64,000 nucleotides of DNA, from the NCBI GenBank assembly GCA_902362975.1, contig CABIYO010000003.1, positions 62,001-126,000 of the forward strand, written 5' to 3'. Both the position numbers and the translations under genes were made by a program. Shown here one piece after another: positions 48,140 to 57,398 of the stretch (position 1 is its first letter; every line of letters starts with the position of its first letter). Below the pieces are notes generated by a model. The model was not told where the DNA came from. It searched no databases and saw nothing but the letters and a program-made list of their open reading frames with translations. This DNA is from Caryophanales bacterium (GTDB lineage: Bacteria; Bacillota; Bacilli; Exiguobacteriales; Exiguobacteriaceae).

Positions 48140-49012
48140 ATGAATTATATGAAGCCAGTATTGACACTTACCATTGGAGCGGTTGCGTTCACAGGAGCGC
48201 TTCCAAAAGTCGGAGCTGAGGCTATCGTCAACGATACGATTGTGACGCTCGGGGAATCGTTATCTTCAGAGCAACAAAAATGGGTACTCGAACGTATGGA
48301 TGCCCCAGAAGGAATCGAACCCATTATCACGACTGCCGCAGATGAAGAAAAATATTTAGGAGACTCGGTTCCGCAAGCACAACGTGGAGGCGGCATGTAC
48401 TCGTCTGCCCGAATCAAATTGACGAACGGGACAGGTCTTGATATTCAAACGGAAAACGTGACATGGGTCACGAAAGATATGTATGCGAACGCCCTTGTCA
48501 CGGCAGGTGTGACGGATGCGGACATCTATATTACGTCACCGATTAAGGTGACGGGTACCTCGGCTCTGACGGGAATTATGAAGGCATATGATCAGACCGC
48601 GGCCGAGACTGGGATTAAACTGTCGGATGAGCGAAAAGAATTGGCACAAGAAGAGCTGGCGGTTACGTCTGAAATCGGTAAGACGGTTGGACGAGAGGAT
48701 GTAGCAGGTCTCATGAACGAGATTAAAGCGGAAATCGCAAATCAGATGCCGGAGACAAATGTTGAGATTCGTGACATCGTCATTCAAGTATTGAACCAAA
48801 ATAACGTCCAGTTGTCTGAGGGCCAACTCGATCAACTGACGACACTATTCGAAAACATGCAACAGGCCAATTTAGATTGGTCAGCAATCAGCAGTGGATT
48901 GAAAGATGCGGGTCAAGATGTGCAGGCATTCCTCGAACAAGAAGAGGTAAAAGGATTCTTCGCCCGATTGTTTGAGGCAATCGGTAACTTCTTCAAGTCA
49001 CTTACAAATTGA
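48140..49012 (+). CDS. ypuA: Secreted DUF1002 protein (YpuA-like)
   Basis: 290 residues with a Sec signal peptide (MNYMKPVLTLTIGAVAF, cleavage about residue 26 after VGA). The DUF1002 body contains VTLGESLSSEQQKWVLERM, ITSPIKVTGTSALTGIMKAY and a C-terminal helical part. The family is extracytoplasmic in Firmicutes, with no established function. TAAGGAGTG lies before ATG 48140. Monocistronic. It is followed by decayed DNA up to the infC leader. Confidence 0.88.
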   Translation: MNYMKPVLTLTIGAVAFTGALPKVGAEAIVNDTIVTLGESLSSEQQKWVLERMDAPEGIEPIITTAADEEKYLGDSVPQAQRGGGMYSSARIKLTNGTGLDIQTENVTWVTKDMYANALVTAGVTDADIYITSPIKVTGTSALTGIMKAYDQTAAETGIKLSDERKELAQEELAVTSEIGKTVGREDVAGLMNEIKAEIANQMPETNVEIRDIVIQVLNQNNVQLSEGQLDQLTTLFENMQQANLDWSAISSGLKDAGQDVQAFLEQEEVKGFFARLFEAIGNFFKSLTN

Positions 49013-49111
49013 TGATGTGACATGACTAAATAGTGTAGTGGTGGATAAACGTAAGATGGAATCGGGTATACAACTTTCATAATAGTTGATCACGTCTTAG
49101 AAGGAATTGTT

Positions 49112-49314
49112 ATGCCCGGTGGGGTTCCATTACATCTATTGCTCGTACATGCACCAATCGGTCTACTGTTGTTTGGTACACTATTGATTCTCATCAGTTT
49201 CAAACGAAAGGGAAGTTGTGGATTACACTGAGTTTTGTCGTTGCCCTCATCGGAGCAGGACTACTTGCTTATGCAGGTCACCTAGGTGGTCAAATGGTAT
49301 ATATGAAGAAATAA
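49112..49314 (+). pseudogene. Remnant of a DUF2231-like small membrane protein gene
   Basis: An ATG (49112) with AGAAGGA upstream opens MPGGVPLHLLLVHAPIGLLL, resembling the start of DUF2231-type membrane proteins (H-x-P-I-G). The frame ends at a TGA after 39 codons. The +1 frame then reads KLWITLSFVVALIGAGLLAY and AGHLGGQMVYMKK, which resembles the C-terminus of the same family, to TAA 49312. This looks like a gene with an internal deletion and frameshift. Family assignment rests on two short motifs. Confidence 0.6.
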
Positions 49315-49316
49315 AA

Positions 49317-49358
49317 AAAGACGTCTGTTTCAATCAAGATGAGACAGACGTCTTCTAT
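49317..49358. terminator. Hairpin terminator after the remnant gene
   Basis: AAGACGTCTGTTTCA pairs with TGAGACAGACGTCTT, with T-rich sequence after it. Confidence 0.75.
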
Positions 49359-49480
49359 CTTTTTCGTCTTCTAACCTATGTGCTTGCATCGTCTTACTGA
49401 CAATCTGCTGGACTTGATCATGGTAGTCATGTTCTCGCGATACATCTTTTCACCAGTTCATGTCGATCCATCCTTTGATA
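49332..49480 (-). pseudogene. Decayed small ORF on the minus strand
   Basis: ATG 49480 (minus strand, AAAGGATGG upstream) reads MNW, then an in-frame TGA, then 39 codons rich in charged residues (SREHDYHDQVQQIVSKTMQ, AHRLEDEKDRRRLSHLD) to a TGA at 49332-49334. An overlapping frame starting near 49486 (MKYQRMDRHELVKRCIA) could be its true N-terminus, joined by a frameshift near 49438. Either way no intact gene is seen. I do not recognise the family. Confidence 0.4.
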
Positions 49481-49573
49481 TTTCATTATTCCCTTTGAAA
49501 AGGTATTGCGAAACGAGAGAATGACTGGTATTATCATAAAAGTGTGAGCTACCAATTATTCATGCGCGATATC

Positions 49574-49602
49574 TTGACATCTTTTCCTGCTAGTGCTAAG
49601 AT
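49574..49602 (+). promoter_or_regulatory. SigA promoter of infC-rpmI-rplT
   Basis: TTGACA (49574-49579), 17-base spacer, TAAGAT (49597-49602). Confidence 0.75.
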
Positions 49603-49608
49603 GACATA

Positions 49609-49760
49609 GTGATTAAAAACAACAAAGCAGAAGCACCCGCTTTTCACCTCGTCTGAGAGTCATCAGGCAGGTCCATCAAGTTCTTGGTTCATTCGGCATC
49701 GTCTGCCGTTTTATGACCTCAACAGATGTGTGGGTGGGAAACTGCCGACGCTTTTTTTAT
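49609..49760 (+). ncRNA. L20 leader (autoregulatory) of infC-rpmI-rplT
   Basis: The leader ends in a terminator: GTGTGGGTGG (49728-49737) pairs with CTGCCGACGC (49742-49751) around a GAAA tetraloop, with seven T after it. Upstream segments (AGCACCCGC; CATCAGGCAGGTCC; GTCTGCCGTTTTATGACC) suit the alternative fold. In Bacillus, L20 binds this leader and promotes termination. Call based on gene context plus terminator; I did not align it. Confidence 0.82.
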
Positions 49761-49817
49761 TGCCATGTTGTCTTGTCAATCTAAATCTCGTGCAATCGCA
49801 CGATGGAGGTGCTAACC

Positions 49818-50333
49818 ATTAGCAAAGAGCTCTTTATCAACGAAAACATTCGTGCCCGTGAAGTACGTCTCATTGGCGCAGACGGTGCACAACTCGGTGT
49901 GACATCACGTAACGATGCGTTACGTTTAGCTGAAGAAGCGGAACTAGACCTCGTCTTAGTCGCGGATAAAGCAAATCCACCGGTCGCTAAAATTATGGAT
50001 TATGGGAAGTACCGTTTCGAACTCCAGAAGAAGGAGAAAGAAGCGCGTAAAAACCAAAAAGTCATCCAAATGAAAGAAGTGCGTCTCAGTCCAACAATCG
50101 AGGACAACGATTTCCAAACAAAATTGCGTAATGCACGCAAGTTCCTTGAAAAAGGAAACAAAGTGAAGGCTTCGATTCGTTTCCGCGGACGTGCCATCAC
50201 ACACTCGGAAATCGGGAAACGTGTTTTGGACAAAATGGCAGCGGAATGTGCCGATTTGGCAACAGTTGAACAAAAGCCGAAGATGGAAGGACGCAGCATG
50301 TTCTTAGTGCTGGCTCCGATCAAAGAAGATTAA
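49818..50333 (+). CDS. infC: Translation initiation factor IF-3
   Basis: 171 residues. N-domain [19 protein letters not shown], linker rich in Lys/Glu ([15 protein letters not shown]), C-domain [21 protein letters not shown]. It prevents subunit association and checks the initiator tRNA. The start is taken as the rare codon ATT at 49818, with GGAGGTG seven bases upstream; no ATG or GTG is properly spaced, and AUU starts are known for infC, where IF-3 discriminates against its own mRNA. First gene of the operon with rpmI and rplT. Confidence 0.95.
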   Translation: MSKELFINENIRAREVRLIGADGAQLGVTSRNDALRLAEEAELDLVLVADKANPPVAKIMDYGKYRFELQKKEKEARKNQKVIQMKEVRLSPTIEDNDFQTKLRNARKFLEKGNKVKASIRFRGRAITHSEIGKRVLDKMAAECADLATVEQKPKMEGRSMFLVLAPIKED

Positions 50334-50363
50334 TTATCGATTCTCAGTGGGGAGGAAATACTC

Positions 50364-50558
50364 ATGCCGAAAATGAAATCGCACCGCGGTGCTTCAAAAC
50401 GTTTCAAACGTACAGCATCAGGTAAACTCAAGCGTTCACACGCTTACACAAGTCACTTGTTCGCAAACAAATCGACTAAAGCGAAACGTAAGCTCCGTAA
50501 AGGCGCTATCGTATCAGCTGGAGACTTCAAACGCATTCGCAACATGATCGCGAAGTAA
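50364..50558 (+). CDS. rpmI: 50S ribosomal protein L35
   Basis: 64 residues, highly basic: [20 protein letters not shown], then [19 protein letters not shown]. Standard L35. GGGGAGG upstream of ATG 50364. It lies 30 bases after infC and 28 before rplT. Confidence 0.98.
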   Translation: MPKMKSHRGASKRFKRTASGKLKRSHAYTSHLFANKSTKAKRKLRKGAIVSAGDFKRIRNMIAK

Positions 50559-50586
50559 TACAGAAACAATTTAGGAGGGAATCCAT

Positions 50587-50946
50587 ATGCCACGCGTAAA
50601 AGGCGGTTATACGACTCGTCAACGTCGTAAAAAGCAAATTAAACTTGCCAAAGGATACTTTGGTTCGAAACACATTCTATTTAAAGTAGCAAAACAACAA
50701 GTCATGAAGTCACTCATGTACGCTTACCGTGACCGTCGTCAGAAGAAACGTGATTTCCGTCGTCTTTGGATCACACGTATCAATGCGGCAGCACGTACAA
50801 ATGGTCTCTCATACAGCCGTATGATGCACGGCCTCAAGCTTGCAGGAATCGACATCAACCGTAAGATGCTTGCTGAGCTTGCTGTGACAGATGCACAGGC
50901 ATTTGCGTCACTCGCTGAAACAGCTAAATCAAAATTGAACGCGTAA
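50587..50946 (+). CDS. rplT: 50S ribosomal protein L20
   Basis: 119 residues, normal length and basic: [39 protein letters not shown]. Binds 23S rRNA early in assembly and, in Bacillus, the leader of its own operon to stop transcription. AGGAGGG precedes ATG 50587. Terminator directly after. Confidence 0.98.
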   Translation: MPRVKGGYTTRQRRKKQIKLAKGYFGSKHILFKVAKQQVMKSLMYAYRDRRQKKRDFRRLWITRINAAARTNGLSYSRMMHGLKLAGIDINRKMLAELAVTDAQAFASLAETAKSKLNA

Positions 50947-50959
50947 TCGTTCAATCGAC

Positions 50960-50994
50960 AGCGCCGAGACACTCTCTCGGCGCTTTCTTTTTTC
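50960..50994 (+). terminator. Terminator of rplT
   Basis: AGCGCCGAGA pairs with TCTCGGCGCT, followed by a T-rich run. Confidence 0.9.
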
Positions 50995-51032
50995 TTTAGA
51001 ATTTCTTAGAATTAAGAGAAGGAGGAAAGCGT

Positions 51033-51287
51033 ATGAATCAATCGGTTGTTGCCATCGTCGCCTTAGCGCTCATTGTCTTGAACGTTTACACCTATATCCA
51101 AGCGAAACAGTATACGCAAGGTAAAGGTGACTTTAACGTCCTATTCGCCTATGCAGGAGGAGCCATCGGTGCCTTGTTTGGTCTTCATCTGACTCGGAAG
51201 AAGACGGTTCATGCCCCAAAACTGCTTCAATTACAAGTATTGATTTTAGCAGTGGGCTGGTCTTTAATGATTTTAGTACTGTTATAA
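51033..51287 (+). CDS. ysdA: DUF1294 membrane protein (YsdA-like)
   Basis: 84 residues with three hydrophobic segments (about 3-22, 35-52 and 64-83) and the typical LFAYAGGAIGALFGLHLTRKKT core of DUF1294 in the middle. It lies directly after rplT as in Bacillus. AGAAGGAGG upstream of ATG 51033. Function unknown. Confidence 0.9.
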   Translation: MNQSVVAIVALALIVLNVYTYIQAKQYTQGKGDFNVLFAYAGGAIGALFGLHLTRKKTVHAPKLLQLQVLILAVGWSLMILVLL

Positions 51288-51311
51288 GTGGGGATAGAGG
51301 AGGAATATCCG

Positions 51312-51794
51312 GTGAACTGGACAACATTGTTTGATCGGCAGCGCGAATTAGACGAGCGGATCAAAACACATCATGGATTATCCGGCAATCAATTCGATGA
51401 ACGGTTACTGGCGCTGCTTGTCGAGCTCGGTGAACTGGCTAACGAAACACGTAGCTTTAAATTTTGGTCGAAGAAAGGACCGTCGCCTCAAGATGTGATC
51501 TTAGAAGAATATGTGGACGGCATCCATTTCTTACTGTCACTTGGTCTAGCGCTCGGGTATGAACGAGATGCGTTTCCTGCGGGAAGTTCATATCTTGATG
51601 CGACTGATGCTTTTTTAGATATTTATCGAAAAGTGACGAACTTTGGTCTTTCAAAAACGGAAGCCATGTACGAGACGCTGATGGCAGCTTATCTTGAACT
51701 TGGTTATACGCTCGGTTTTAATGAGCAACTCATTTTGCTAGCATATATGAATAAAAATGAAGTAAACCATGAGCGACAAAATCAAGGATACTAA
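51312..51794 (+). CDS. dUTP diphosphatase, dimeric MazG-like type
   Basis: 160 residues, all-alpha NTP pyrophosphatase. The metal-binding motif is LVELGELANETRSFKFWS (E-x2-E form, about residues 37-54), and the second acidic pair lies in EEYVDGIHFLLSLGLALG (E-x2-D). It hydrolyses dUTP to dUMP. The start is GTG 51312 with GAGGAGG eight bases before it; the frame is open earlier but overlaps that site. It lies 24 bases after ysdA, so it probably shares its transcript. Bacillus usually has ysdB here instead. Confidence 0.88.
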   Translation: MNWTTLFDRQRELDERIKTHHGLSGNQFDERLLALLVELGELANETRSFKFWSKKGPSPQDVILEEYVDGIHFLLSLGLALGYERDAFPAGSSYLDATDAFLDIYRKVTNFGLSKTEAMYETLMAAYLELGYTLGFNEQLILLAYMNKNEVNHERQNQGY

Positions 51795-51813
51795 TGAAAA
51801 GGAGCGGATTGGT

Positions 51814-52893
51814 ATGAATGAATCGTTACATATGTTAAAACGTTTGACGGATGCAACAGGCGTCCCAGGAAATGAGGGAGAAGTCCGTCAATTGATGCGT
51901 GAATACCTAGAGCCGCATGTCGAGTCGTTTGAACAGGATGGACTCGGAAGTTTATTTGGTCAAGTGACCGGAGATGCTGAAGGTCCGCGTGTCATGATTG
52001 CGGGTCACATGGATGAAGTCGGCTTCATGGTGACGCGTGTGGAAGAAGGCGGTTTCCTTCGTTTCCAGGCGCTCGGTGGCTGGTGGAACCAGGTGCTGTT
52101 GGCACAACGAATGGATGTAGTCACACGGTCTGGTGAAAAGATTCCGGGTGTCATTGGTGCGAAACCACCTCACGTCCTACCGCTTGAGGCACGGAAAAAG
52201 CCAGTCGAAATCAAAGATATGTTCTTAGATATCGGTGCGACGTCGAAAGACGAAGTGGCTGAGTGGGGAATTCGTCCAGGCGATACGGTCGTGCCACATT
52301 GTGAATTCACAGTCATGAAAAATGAAAACTTCTTAATGGCGAAGGCATGGGACAACCGCATCGGATGTGCGATTGCCATCGAAGCAGCAAAACGTCTGAA
52401 GGAAGAATCGTTCCCTGGCGTCGTGTATACAGGAGCGACGGTTCAGGAAGAGGTCGGGTTACGTGGAGCGGTGACCGCTGCCAACTTGATTCGCCCGGAT
52501 GTCGCGATTGCTGTTGATACAGGCATTCCAAGTGATACGCCGGGGATGACTAAAGCAGAAGGGTTGTCAAGTCTCGGGGACGGGGTTCAAGTCATCTTCT
52601 TTGATGCGACTACCGTCACGAACCCACGCCTTGTCGACCTCATCGTTGACGTGGCCAAAGAGCAAGACATCAAATATCAATTGGACTTAACGCCAGGCGG
52701 TGGCACAGATGCTGGACGATTCCATCTTTCTGGAATCGGGATGCCGGCCATCGCATTGACAGTGCCGGTCCGCTATTTACACACGAACGTGTCCATCATC
52801 CATAAGGATGATTACGAAGCAGCGGTACAACTCGTTGTCGCATTGACGAAACGTTTAGACCACGAAACGGTCCAATGGTTGAAAGAGGGATAA
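51814..52893 (+). CDS. ysdC: M42-family aminopeptidase (YsdC-like)
   Basis: 359 residues, dinuclear zinc peptidase. Ligands and catalytic residues in order: His in IAGHMDEVGFM, Asp in AKAWDNRIGCA, the Glu pair in TVQEEVGLRG, Asp in VDTGIPSD and His in RYLHTNVSIIH. It trims N-terminal residues from peptides and may form large TET-like assemblies. ATG 51814 with AAAAGGAG upstream; an in-frame start 45 bases earlier overlaps the dUTPase end. One base separates it from the next gene. Confidence 0.94.
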   Translation: MNESLHMLKRLTDATGVPGNEGEVRQLMREYLEPHVESFEQDGLGSLFGQVTGDAEGPRVMIAGHMDEVGFMVTRVEEGGFLRFQALGGWWNQVLLAQRMDVVTRSGEKIPGVIGAKPPHVLPLEARKKPVEIKDMFLDIGATSKDEVAEWGIRPGDTVVPHCEFTVMKNENFLMAKAWDNRIGCAIAIEAAKRLKEESFPGVVYTGATVQEEVGLRGAVTAANLIRPDVAIAVDTGIPSDTPGMTKAEGLSSLGDGVQVIFFDATTVTNPRLVDLIVDVAKEQDIKYQLDLTPGGGTDAGRFHLSGIGMPAIALTVPVRYLHTNVSIIHKDDYEAAVQLVVALTKRLDHETVQWLKEG

Positions 52894-52894
52894 T

Positions 52895-53641
52895 ATGACG
52901 AAGATTACGTCTACGAAGAGCGAGACGATCAAACGATTAAAACGATTGATGACGAAAAAAGGTCGTCAAGAAACGGGGCAATTCCTAGTAGAAGGGGAGC
53001 ATTTGGTGGACGAGGCCATTCGTGCCGGTCGACTCGTCCAACTCATCATGGCTGAGTCGTATTCACCAAAAGGAACGTGGCGACTTGAAGATATGCCAGT
53101 CCTCGAGTTATCCGACCACGTTGCGGACCTTCTTTCCGAAACGGAAAAGACCCAAGGCGTGTTTGCCGTTGTCAAGATGACGCCGGTGGAACGAAAAATG
53201 AAGAAAGTACTCGTACTAGACCGAGTACAAGACCCGGGTAATCTCGGTACGATGATTCGGACAGCAGATGCTGCCGGATTCGATACGGTGTTACTCGGGA
53301 AAGGGACGGTCGATCCGTTCAACGCCAAAGTCGTACGTGCCACACAAGGTTCACTGTTTCACGTGAACGTGACCTCGGTCGACTTGCTTGAAAAGTTACC
53401 TGAACTGAAAGAAAATGGATTCCACATCTACGGCACAGCTCTCACAAAGGCAACATCTTATGAGCAAGTTGCATTCGAAGACAAAGTGGCCCTCGTCATC
53501 GGGAATGAGGCGCAAGGGGTACATGCTGATGTATTGGCACTCTGTGATACACGTGTGCATATTCCGGTGCTCGGCGACGCAGAATCGCTCAATGCGGCGG
53601 TCGCTGCCGGTATTTTAATGTATCGCATCGCTTTACAATAA
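52895..53641 (+). CDS. TrmH-family (SpoU) RNA 2'-O-methyltransferase (YsgA-like)
   Basis: 248 residues. N-terminal substrate-binding domain (TGQFLVEGEHLVDEAIRAG), then the SPOUT knot with motif 1 LDRVQDPGNLGTMIRTADA, motif 2 LVIGNEAQGVHADV and motif 3 HIPVLGDAESLNAAVAAGIL. It should methylate a ribose of rRNA or tRNA; the exact target is not visible. It starts one base after the M42 stop, so translation is likely coupled. It precedes the pheS T-box, as ysgA does in Bacillus. Confidence 0.92.
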   Translation: MTKITSTKSETIKRLKRLMTKKGRQETGQFLVEGEHLVDEAIRAGRLVQLIMAESYSPKGTWRLEDMPVLELSDHVADLLSETEKTQGVFAVVKMTPVERKMKKVLVLDRVQDPGNLGTMIRTADAAGFDTVLLGKGTVDPFNAKVVRATQGSLFHVNVTSVDLLEKLPELKENGFHIYGTALTKATSYEQVAFEDKVALVIGNEAQGVHADVLALCDTRVHIPVLGDAESLNAAVAAGILMYRIALQ

Positions 53642-53643
53642 TC

Positions 53644-53672
53644 TTGTCAGCACGTGAAAAACGTGATAGGTT
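53644..53672 (+). promoter_or_regulatory. Candidate promoter of pheST
   Basis: TTGTCA (53644-53649), 17-base spacer, TAGGTT (53667-53672). The -10 is poor. Confidence 0.35.
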
Positions 53673-53679
53673 AAACACA

Positions 53680-53921
53680 TCGATGAATAAGATATGACGT
53701 TGAAAGAACATAGTAAGCGAATGACCGATTCCGTTCAGGGAGCAAGGGCCGTGACTGAGAGCCTTTGCCGGATTCGTCGCTGAATTCACTCTGGAGTCGT
53801 GTTGGAGACAACACCGGTTTGGCATCACGATAACGATGCTCTCAAGTGGGCCATGAATTGGCCAAGTAGGGTGGTACCGCGATGATTCGTCCCTTCAGTC
53901 AACGACTGAAGGGTCTTTTTT
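53680..53921 (+). ncRNA. T-box leader, phenylalanine-responsive, of pheST
   Basis: T-box AGGGTGGTACCGCG at 53868-53881. The terminator CCCTTCAGTC/GACTGAAGGG with a T-run ends near 53920. The likely specifier is TTC at 53785-53787 (Phe), matching the downstream genes. Confidence 0.92.
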
Positions 53922-53943
53922 ATGTAGAGGAGGAAGCGAACAC

Positions 53944-54966
53944 ATGAAAGAACAATTAGAACAGTTACAAGTGGAAGCGTTAGAAGAAATCAAACAAGCA
54001 TCCACACAAAAAGCATTGAATGACGTCCGCATCAAATATTTAGGGAAAAAAGGACCGATGACTGAAGTGCTCCGTGGCATGGGTAAATTATCTGCCGAGG
54101 AACGTCCGATTATCGGTGAGTTGGCAAATACCGTGCGTACCACGATTCAAAGCACACTCGATGCTCGAATCGAAGAGGTGAAGGCGATTGAATTAGAGGA
54201 AAAGTTAAAAGCGGAAACGCTCGATGTGACTCTACCAGGGCGGACATTGACTCCTGGCCACAGTCATCTCTTACAACAAATCATCGACGAGATGGAAGAT
54301 TTGTTCGTTGGACTCGGATATACGATTGCTGAAGGTCCTGAAGTCGAAACCGATCTCTATAATTTCGAAATGCTAAACTTGCCGAAAGATCATCCGGCAC
54401 GAGACATGCAAGACTCGTTCTATATCACGGAAGAGACGTTACTTCGTACTCATACGTCTCCTGTACAGGCTCGCACGATGTTGGAGGCGAACGGAAAACC
54501 GATTCGCATTATCTGCCCAGGTAAAGTGTATCGTCGTGATGAAGACGATGCGACGCACTCGCATCAATTCATGCAAATCGAAGGTTTGGTTGTCGATGAA
54601 TCCATCTCGATGGCTGACTTGAAAGGGACACTCGAAGTGTTCGTGAAGCAGTTGTTCGGAGAAACGCGCGAAATTCGTCTCCGTCCAAGCTTCTTCCCGT
54701 TCACGGAACCATCGGTCGAAGTCGACATCTCTTGCTTCAAGTGTGGCGGGAAAGGATGTAACGTCTGTAAAGGAACCGGGTGGATTGAAATTCTCGGAGG
54801 CGGAATGGTTCATCCGCATGTATTGGAGATGGCTGGCTATGACTCGTCAAAAGTGTCAGGATTCGCATTTGGAATCGGAGTGGAGCGTATGGCGATGCTC
54901 AAACACGGCGTCGACGACATCCGCCATTTCTACACAAATGACTTACGTTTCATCGAGCAATTCTAA
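53944..54966 (+). CDS. pheS: Phenylalanyl-tRNA synthetase alpha subunit
   Basis: 340 residues. N-terminal coiled coil binds tRNA; the class II core has motif 2 ([22 protein letters not shown]) and motif 3 ([17 protein letters not shown]). A four-Cys cluster lies in [19 protein letters not shown]. It forms an alpha2-beta2 enzyme with PheT. ATG 53944 with GGAGGAAG upstream; 12 bases separate it from pheT. Confidence 0.97.
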   Translation: MKEQLEQLQVEALEEIKQASTQKALNDVRIKYLGKKGPMTEVLRGMGKLSAEERPIIGELANTVRTTIQSTLDARIEEVKAIELEEKLKAETLDVTLPGRTLTPGHSHLLQQIIDEMEDLFVGLGYTIAEGPEVETDLYNFEMLNLPKDHPARDMQDSFYITEETLLRTHTSPVQARTMLEANGKPIRIICPGKVYRRDEDDATHSHQFMQIEGLVVDESISMADLKGTLEVFVKQLFGETREIRLRPSFFPFTEPSVEVDISCFKCGGKGCNVCKGTGWIEILGGGMVHPHVLEMAGYDSSKVSGFAFGIGVERMAMLKHGVDDIRHFYTNDLRFIEQF

Positions 54967-54978
54967 GGAGGAAGACAG

Positions 54979-57354
54979 ATGTTACTTTCAAAAAAATGGT
55001 TGAATCAATATATTGATGTATCCGATTTAAGCGGTGAAGCGCTCGGTGACTTGATTACGAAGAACGGAATCGAAGTCGAAAGTGTGACAAATCGTGGGGA
55101 AGGACTTTCTGGGCTTGTCGTCGGGCGGGTCCTTTCATGTGAGAAACATCCGGAAGCGGATAAGTTAAACGTGACGAAAGTGGACATCGGAGAATGTGAT
55201 CCTGTTCAAATCGTCTGTGGCGCACCGAACGTGCGCGAAGGGCAACATGTGATCGTGGCCAAAGTTGGTGCACGCTTACCAGGACTTAAAATCAAAAAAG
55301 CAAAACTTCGTGGTGTCGAATCACAAGGGATGATTTGTTCACTCGAAGAGCTCGGCTTTGAGAAAAAACAAATTCGGGAAGACGAGCAAGATGGAATCCA
55401 CACATTCCGTGAATCCGTACAAGTTGGTGCAGATGTGCTCGATTTACTCGACTTGAACGATGAAGTCATCGAACTCGGCTTGACTCCGAACCGTTCGGAT
55501 TGCTTAAGCCTCTATGGAATCATTCATGAGGTTGCGGCCATCTTAGAGCGTCCATACACGTTGCCGACGGCAGATGTCACGTCATCATCACCATCGGATG
55601 TGTCCATCGAACTTGCAACTCCGAACTGTTCATATTACGCAGCTCGTGAAGTCAAAGGGGTAACGATTGCAGAATCGCCACAATGGCTAAAGAATATCTT
55701 GATCGCAGAAGGTGTCCGTCCAATCAACAACATTGTCGATGTGACGAACTACGTGATGCTTGAAATCGGACAACCGCTTCACGCATTCGATGCGAAGAAA
55801 CTCGGCAACTCGATTGTGGTCCGTCAAGCCGAAAATGGAGAAGAAATGGTCACACTCGACGACGTGACACGCACGCTCGATTCATCGATGATGGTCATCA
55901 CGGATGGGCAGGCTCCAGTCGCCATCGCAGGCGTCATGGGTGGTGCCAATACAGAGGTAGATCAATCGACGAAAGATATCATTTTAGAGTCAGCGTACTT
56001 TGATCCGGCATCCGTACGGAAGACGAGCCGTACGCTTGGTCTACGTTCAGATTCAAGCGCTCGTTTCGAAAAAGGCGTTGACCCAGAACGTGTCATGCTC
56101 GCGCTCGATCGCGCCGCGCAATTGATTGTCGAACTCGGTGGAGGGGCCATTCATGATGCGGTGCGTTCAGGTGAAGTCGAATCACGTGCCCGAGAAATCC
56201 AAGTGTCGATTGACTATATCAACAAGCGCTTAGGGATGACACTCGATCGTCAGACAATCGTTCACATCCTGGAGCGTCTCGGTCTCGCGACAGAAGGGGA
56301 TGATGTGCTGACAGTACACATTCCATCGCGCCGTCCGGACTTAGAGCTTCCGGCTGACATCACAGAAGAAGTGGCACGTCTATACGGATATGATAGTCTC
56401 CCGTCGACGTTACCTGCCTCTCGATCGAAAGGCTATTTGCCAGCAATCAACGTATTGCGTAGGCAGACACGTCGCTTGTTACAAGGAGTAGGTTTATCAC
56501 AAGCCATTACCTACTCATTAATGAGTGAGGCACATGCGACACGTTTCGGTGGAAAAGCCGATCAGCTCGTCCGATTGGCAATGCCGATGAGTGAAGAGCG
56601 CTCGGTCCTTCGTACGTCGCTCGTCCCTGGGTTGCTGGAGGCGGCGCGTTACAACACGGCGCGTCAACAATCGAACGTCGCACTTTACGAAACAGGACGC
56701 GTCTATACGGAGCACGGAGAACCGTTACCACGTGAGAAAGAACGGGTGGCTGGTGTCGTCACAGGTCTATGGATGGATCATCGTTCGCAAGGAACACGGA
56801 TCCCGGTCGACTATTTCGTCGCAAAAGGGATTGTCGACACGTTAGTCCAAACGCTTCGCCTAGATGTCACGTATGAGGCCGTATCGATGCCTGATATGCA
56901 CCCTGGCCGTACGGCGAACATCTTGATGGACGGAGAGGTCATCGGATATGTCGGACAAGTGCATCCAGTAACATCGAAAGACGTCTATGGTATGAAGGAA
57001 GTGTATGTATTCGAACTCGACCTCTTGGCACTTCGTAGAAACGAGACACTTCTTTATCAAGACGTACCACGTTATCCATCAGTTTCACGAGATTTGGCAC
57101 TCGTCTTATCACGTGAGATTCCGGCTGGGACAGTGGAACAAACGATCCGCCAAGCGGCTGGTCCACTCTTGATTGACCTCGTCTTGTTTGACGTCTATAC
57201 AGGGGAGAATGTTGGGGAGGATGAGAAATCGATTGCCTTTTCACTCAAGTTCCAAGACCCGTCACGAACGTTACAAGATGAAGAAGTAACGGCAATATAT
57301 GAAACAATCGTCGAGGCGGTCCGTGCGACACACGGCGCTGAACTTCGAGCGTAA
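54979..57354 (+). CDS. pheT: Phenylalanyl-tRNA synthetase beta subunit
   Basis: 791 residues with the full domain set: EMAP-like tRNA-binding domain (about 40-150; VVGRVLSCEKHPEADKLNV), B3/B4 editing domain (INNIVDVTNYVMLEIGQPLH), B5 domain, a catalytic-like core, and the C-terminal ferredoxin-fold anticodon-binding domain (RYPSVSRDLALVLSREIPAG). It removes mischarged Tyr-tRNA-Phe. TAAGGAGG precedes ATG 54979. Terminator follows. Confidence 0.97.
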   Translation: MLLSKKWLNQYIDVSDLSGEALGDLITKNGIEVESVTNRGEGLSGLVVGRVLSCEKHPEADKLNVTKVDIGECDPVQIVCGAPNVREGQHVIVAKVGARLPGLKIKKAKLRGVESQGMICSLEELGFEKKQIREDEQDGIHTFRESVQVGADVLDLLDLNDEVIELGLTPNRSDCLSLYGIIHEVAAILERPYTLPTADVTSSSPSDVSIELATPNCSYYAAREVKGVTIAESPQWLKNILIAEGVRPINNIVDVTNYVMLEIGQPLHAFDAKKLGNSIVVRQAENGEEMVTLDDVTRTLDSSMMVITDGQAPVAIAGVMGGANTEVDQSTKDIILESAYFDPASVRKTSRTLGLRSDSSARFEKGVDPERVMLALDRAAQLIVELGGGAIHDAVRSGEVESRAREIQVSIDYINKRLGMTLDRQTIVHILERLGLATEGDDVLTVHIPSRRPDLELPADITEEVARLYGYDSLPSTLPASRSKGYLPAINVLRRQTRRLLQGVGLSQAITYSLMSEAHATRFGGKADQLVRLAMPMSEERSVLRTSLVPGLLEAARYNTARQQSNVALYETGRVYTEHGEPLPREKERVAGVVTGLWMDHRSQGTRIPVDYFVAKGIVDTLVQTLRLDVTYEAVSMPDMHPGRTANILMDGEVIGYVGQVHPVTSKDVYGMKEVYVFELDLLALRRNETLLYQDVPRYPSVSRDLALVLSREIPAGTVEQTIRQAAGPLLIDLVLFDVYTGENVGEDEKSIAFSLKFQDPSRTLQDEEVTAIYETIVEAVRATHGAELRA

Positions 57355-57359
57355 AAAAA

Positions 57360-57398
57360 TAAGGGGCGTTGTCCACCTGTGACAACGCTCCTTTTATT
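57360..57398. terminator. Terminator between pheT and the EIIC gene
   Basis: AGGGGCGTTGTC pairs with GACAACGCTCCT, with TTTT after it. Confidence 0.8.
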
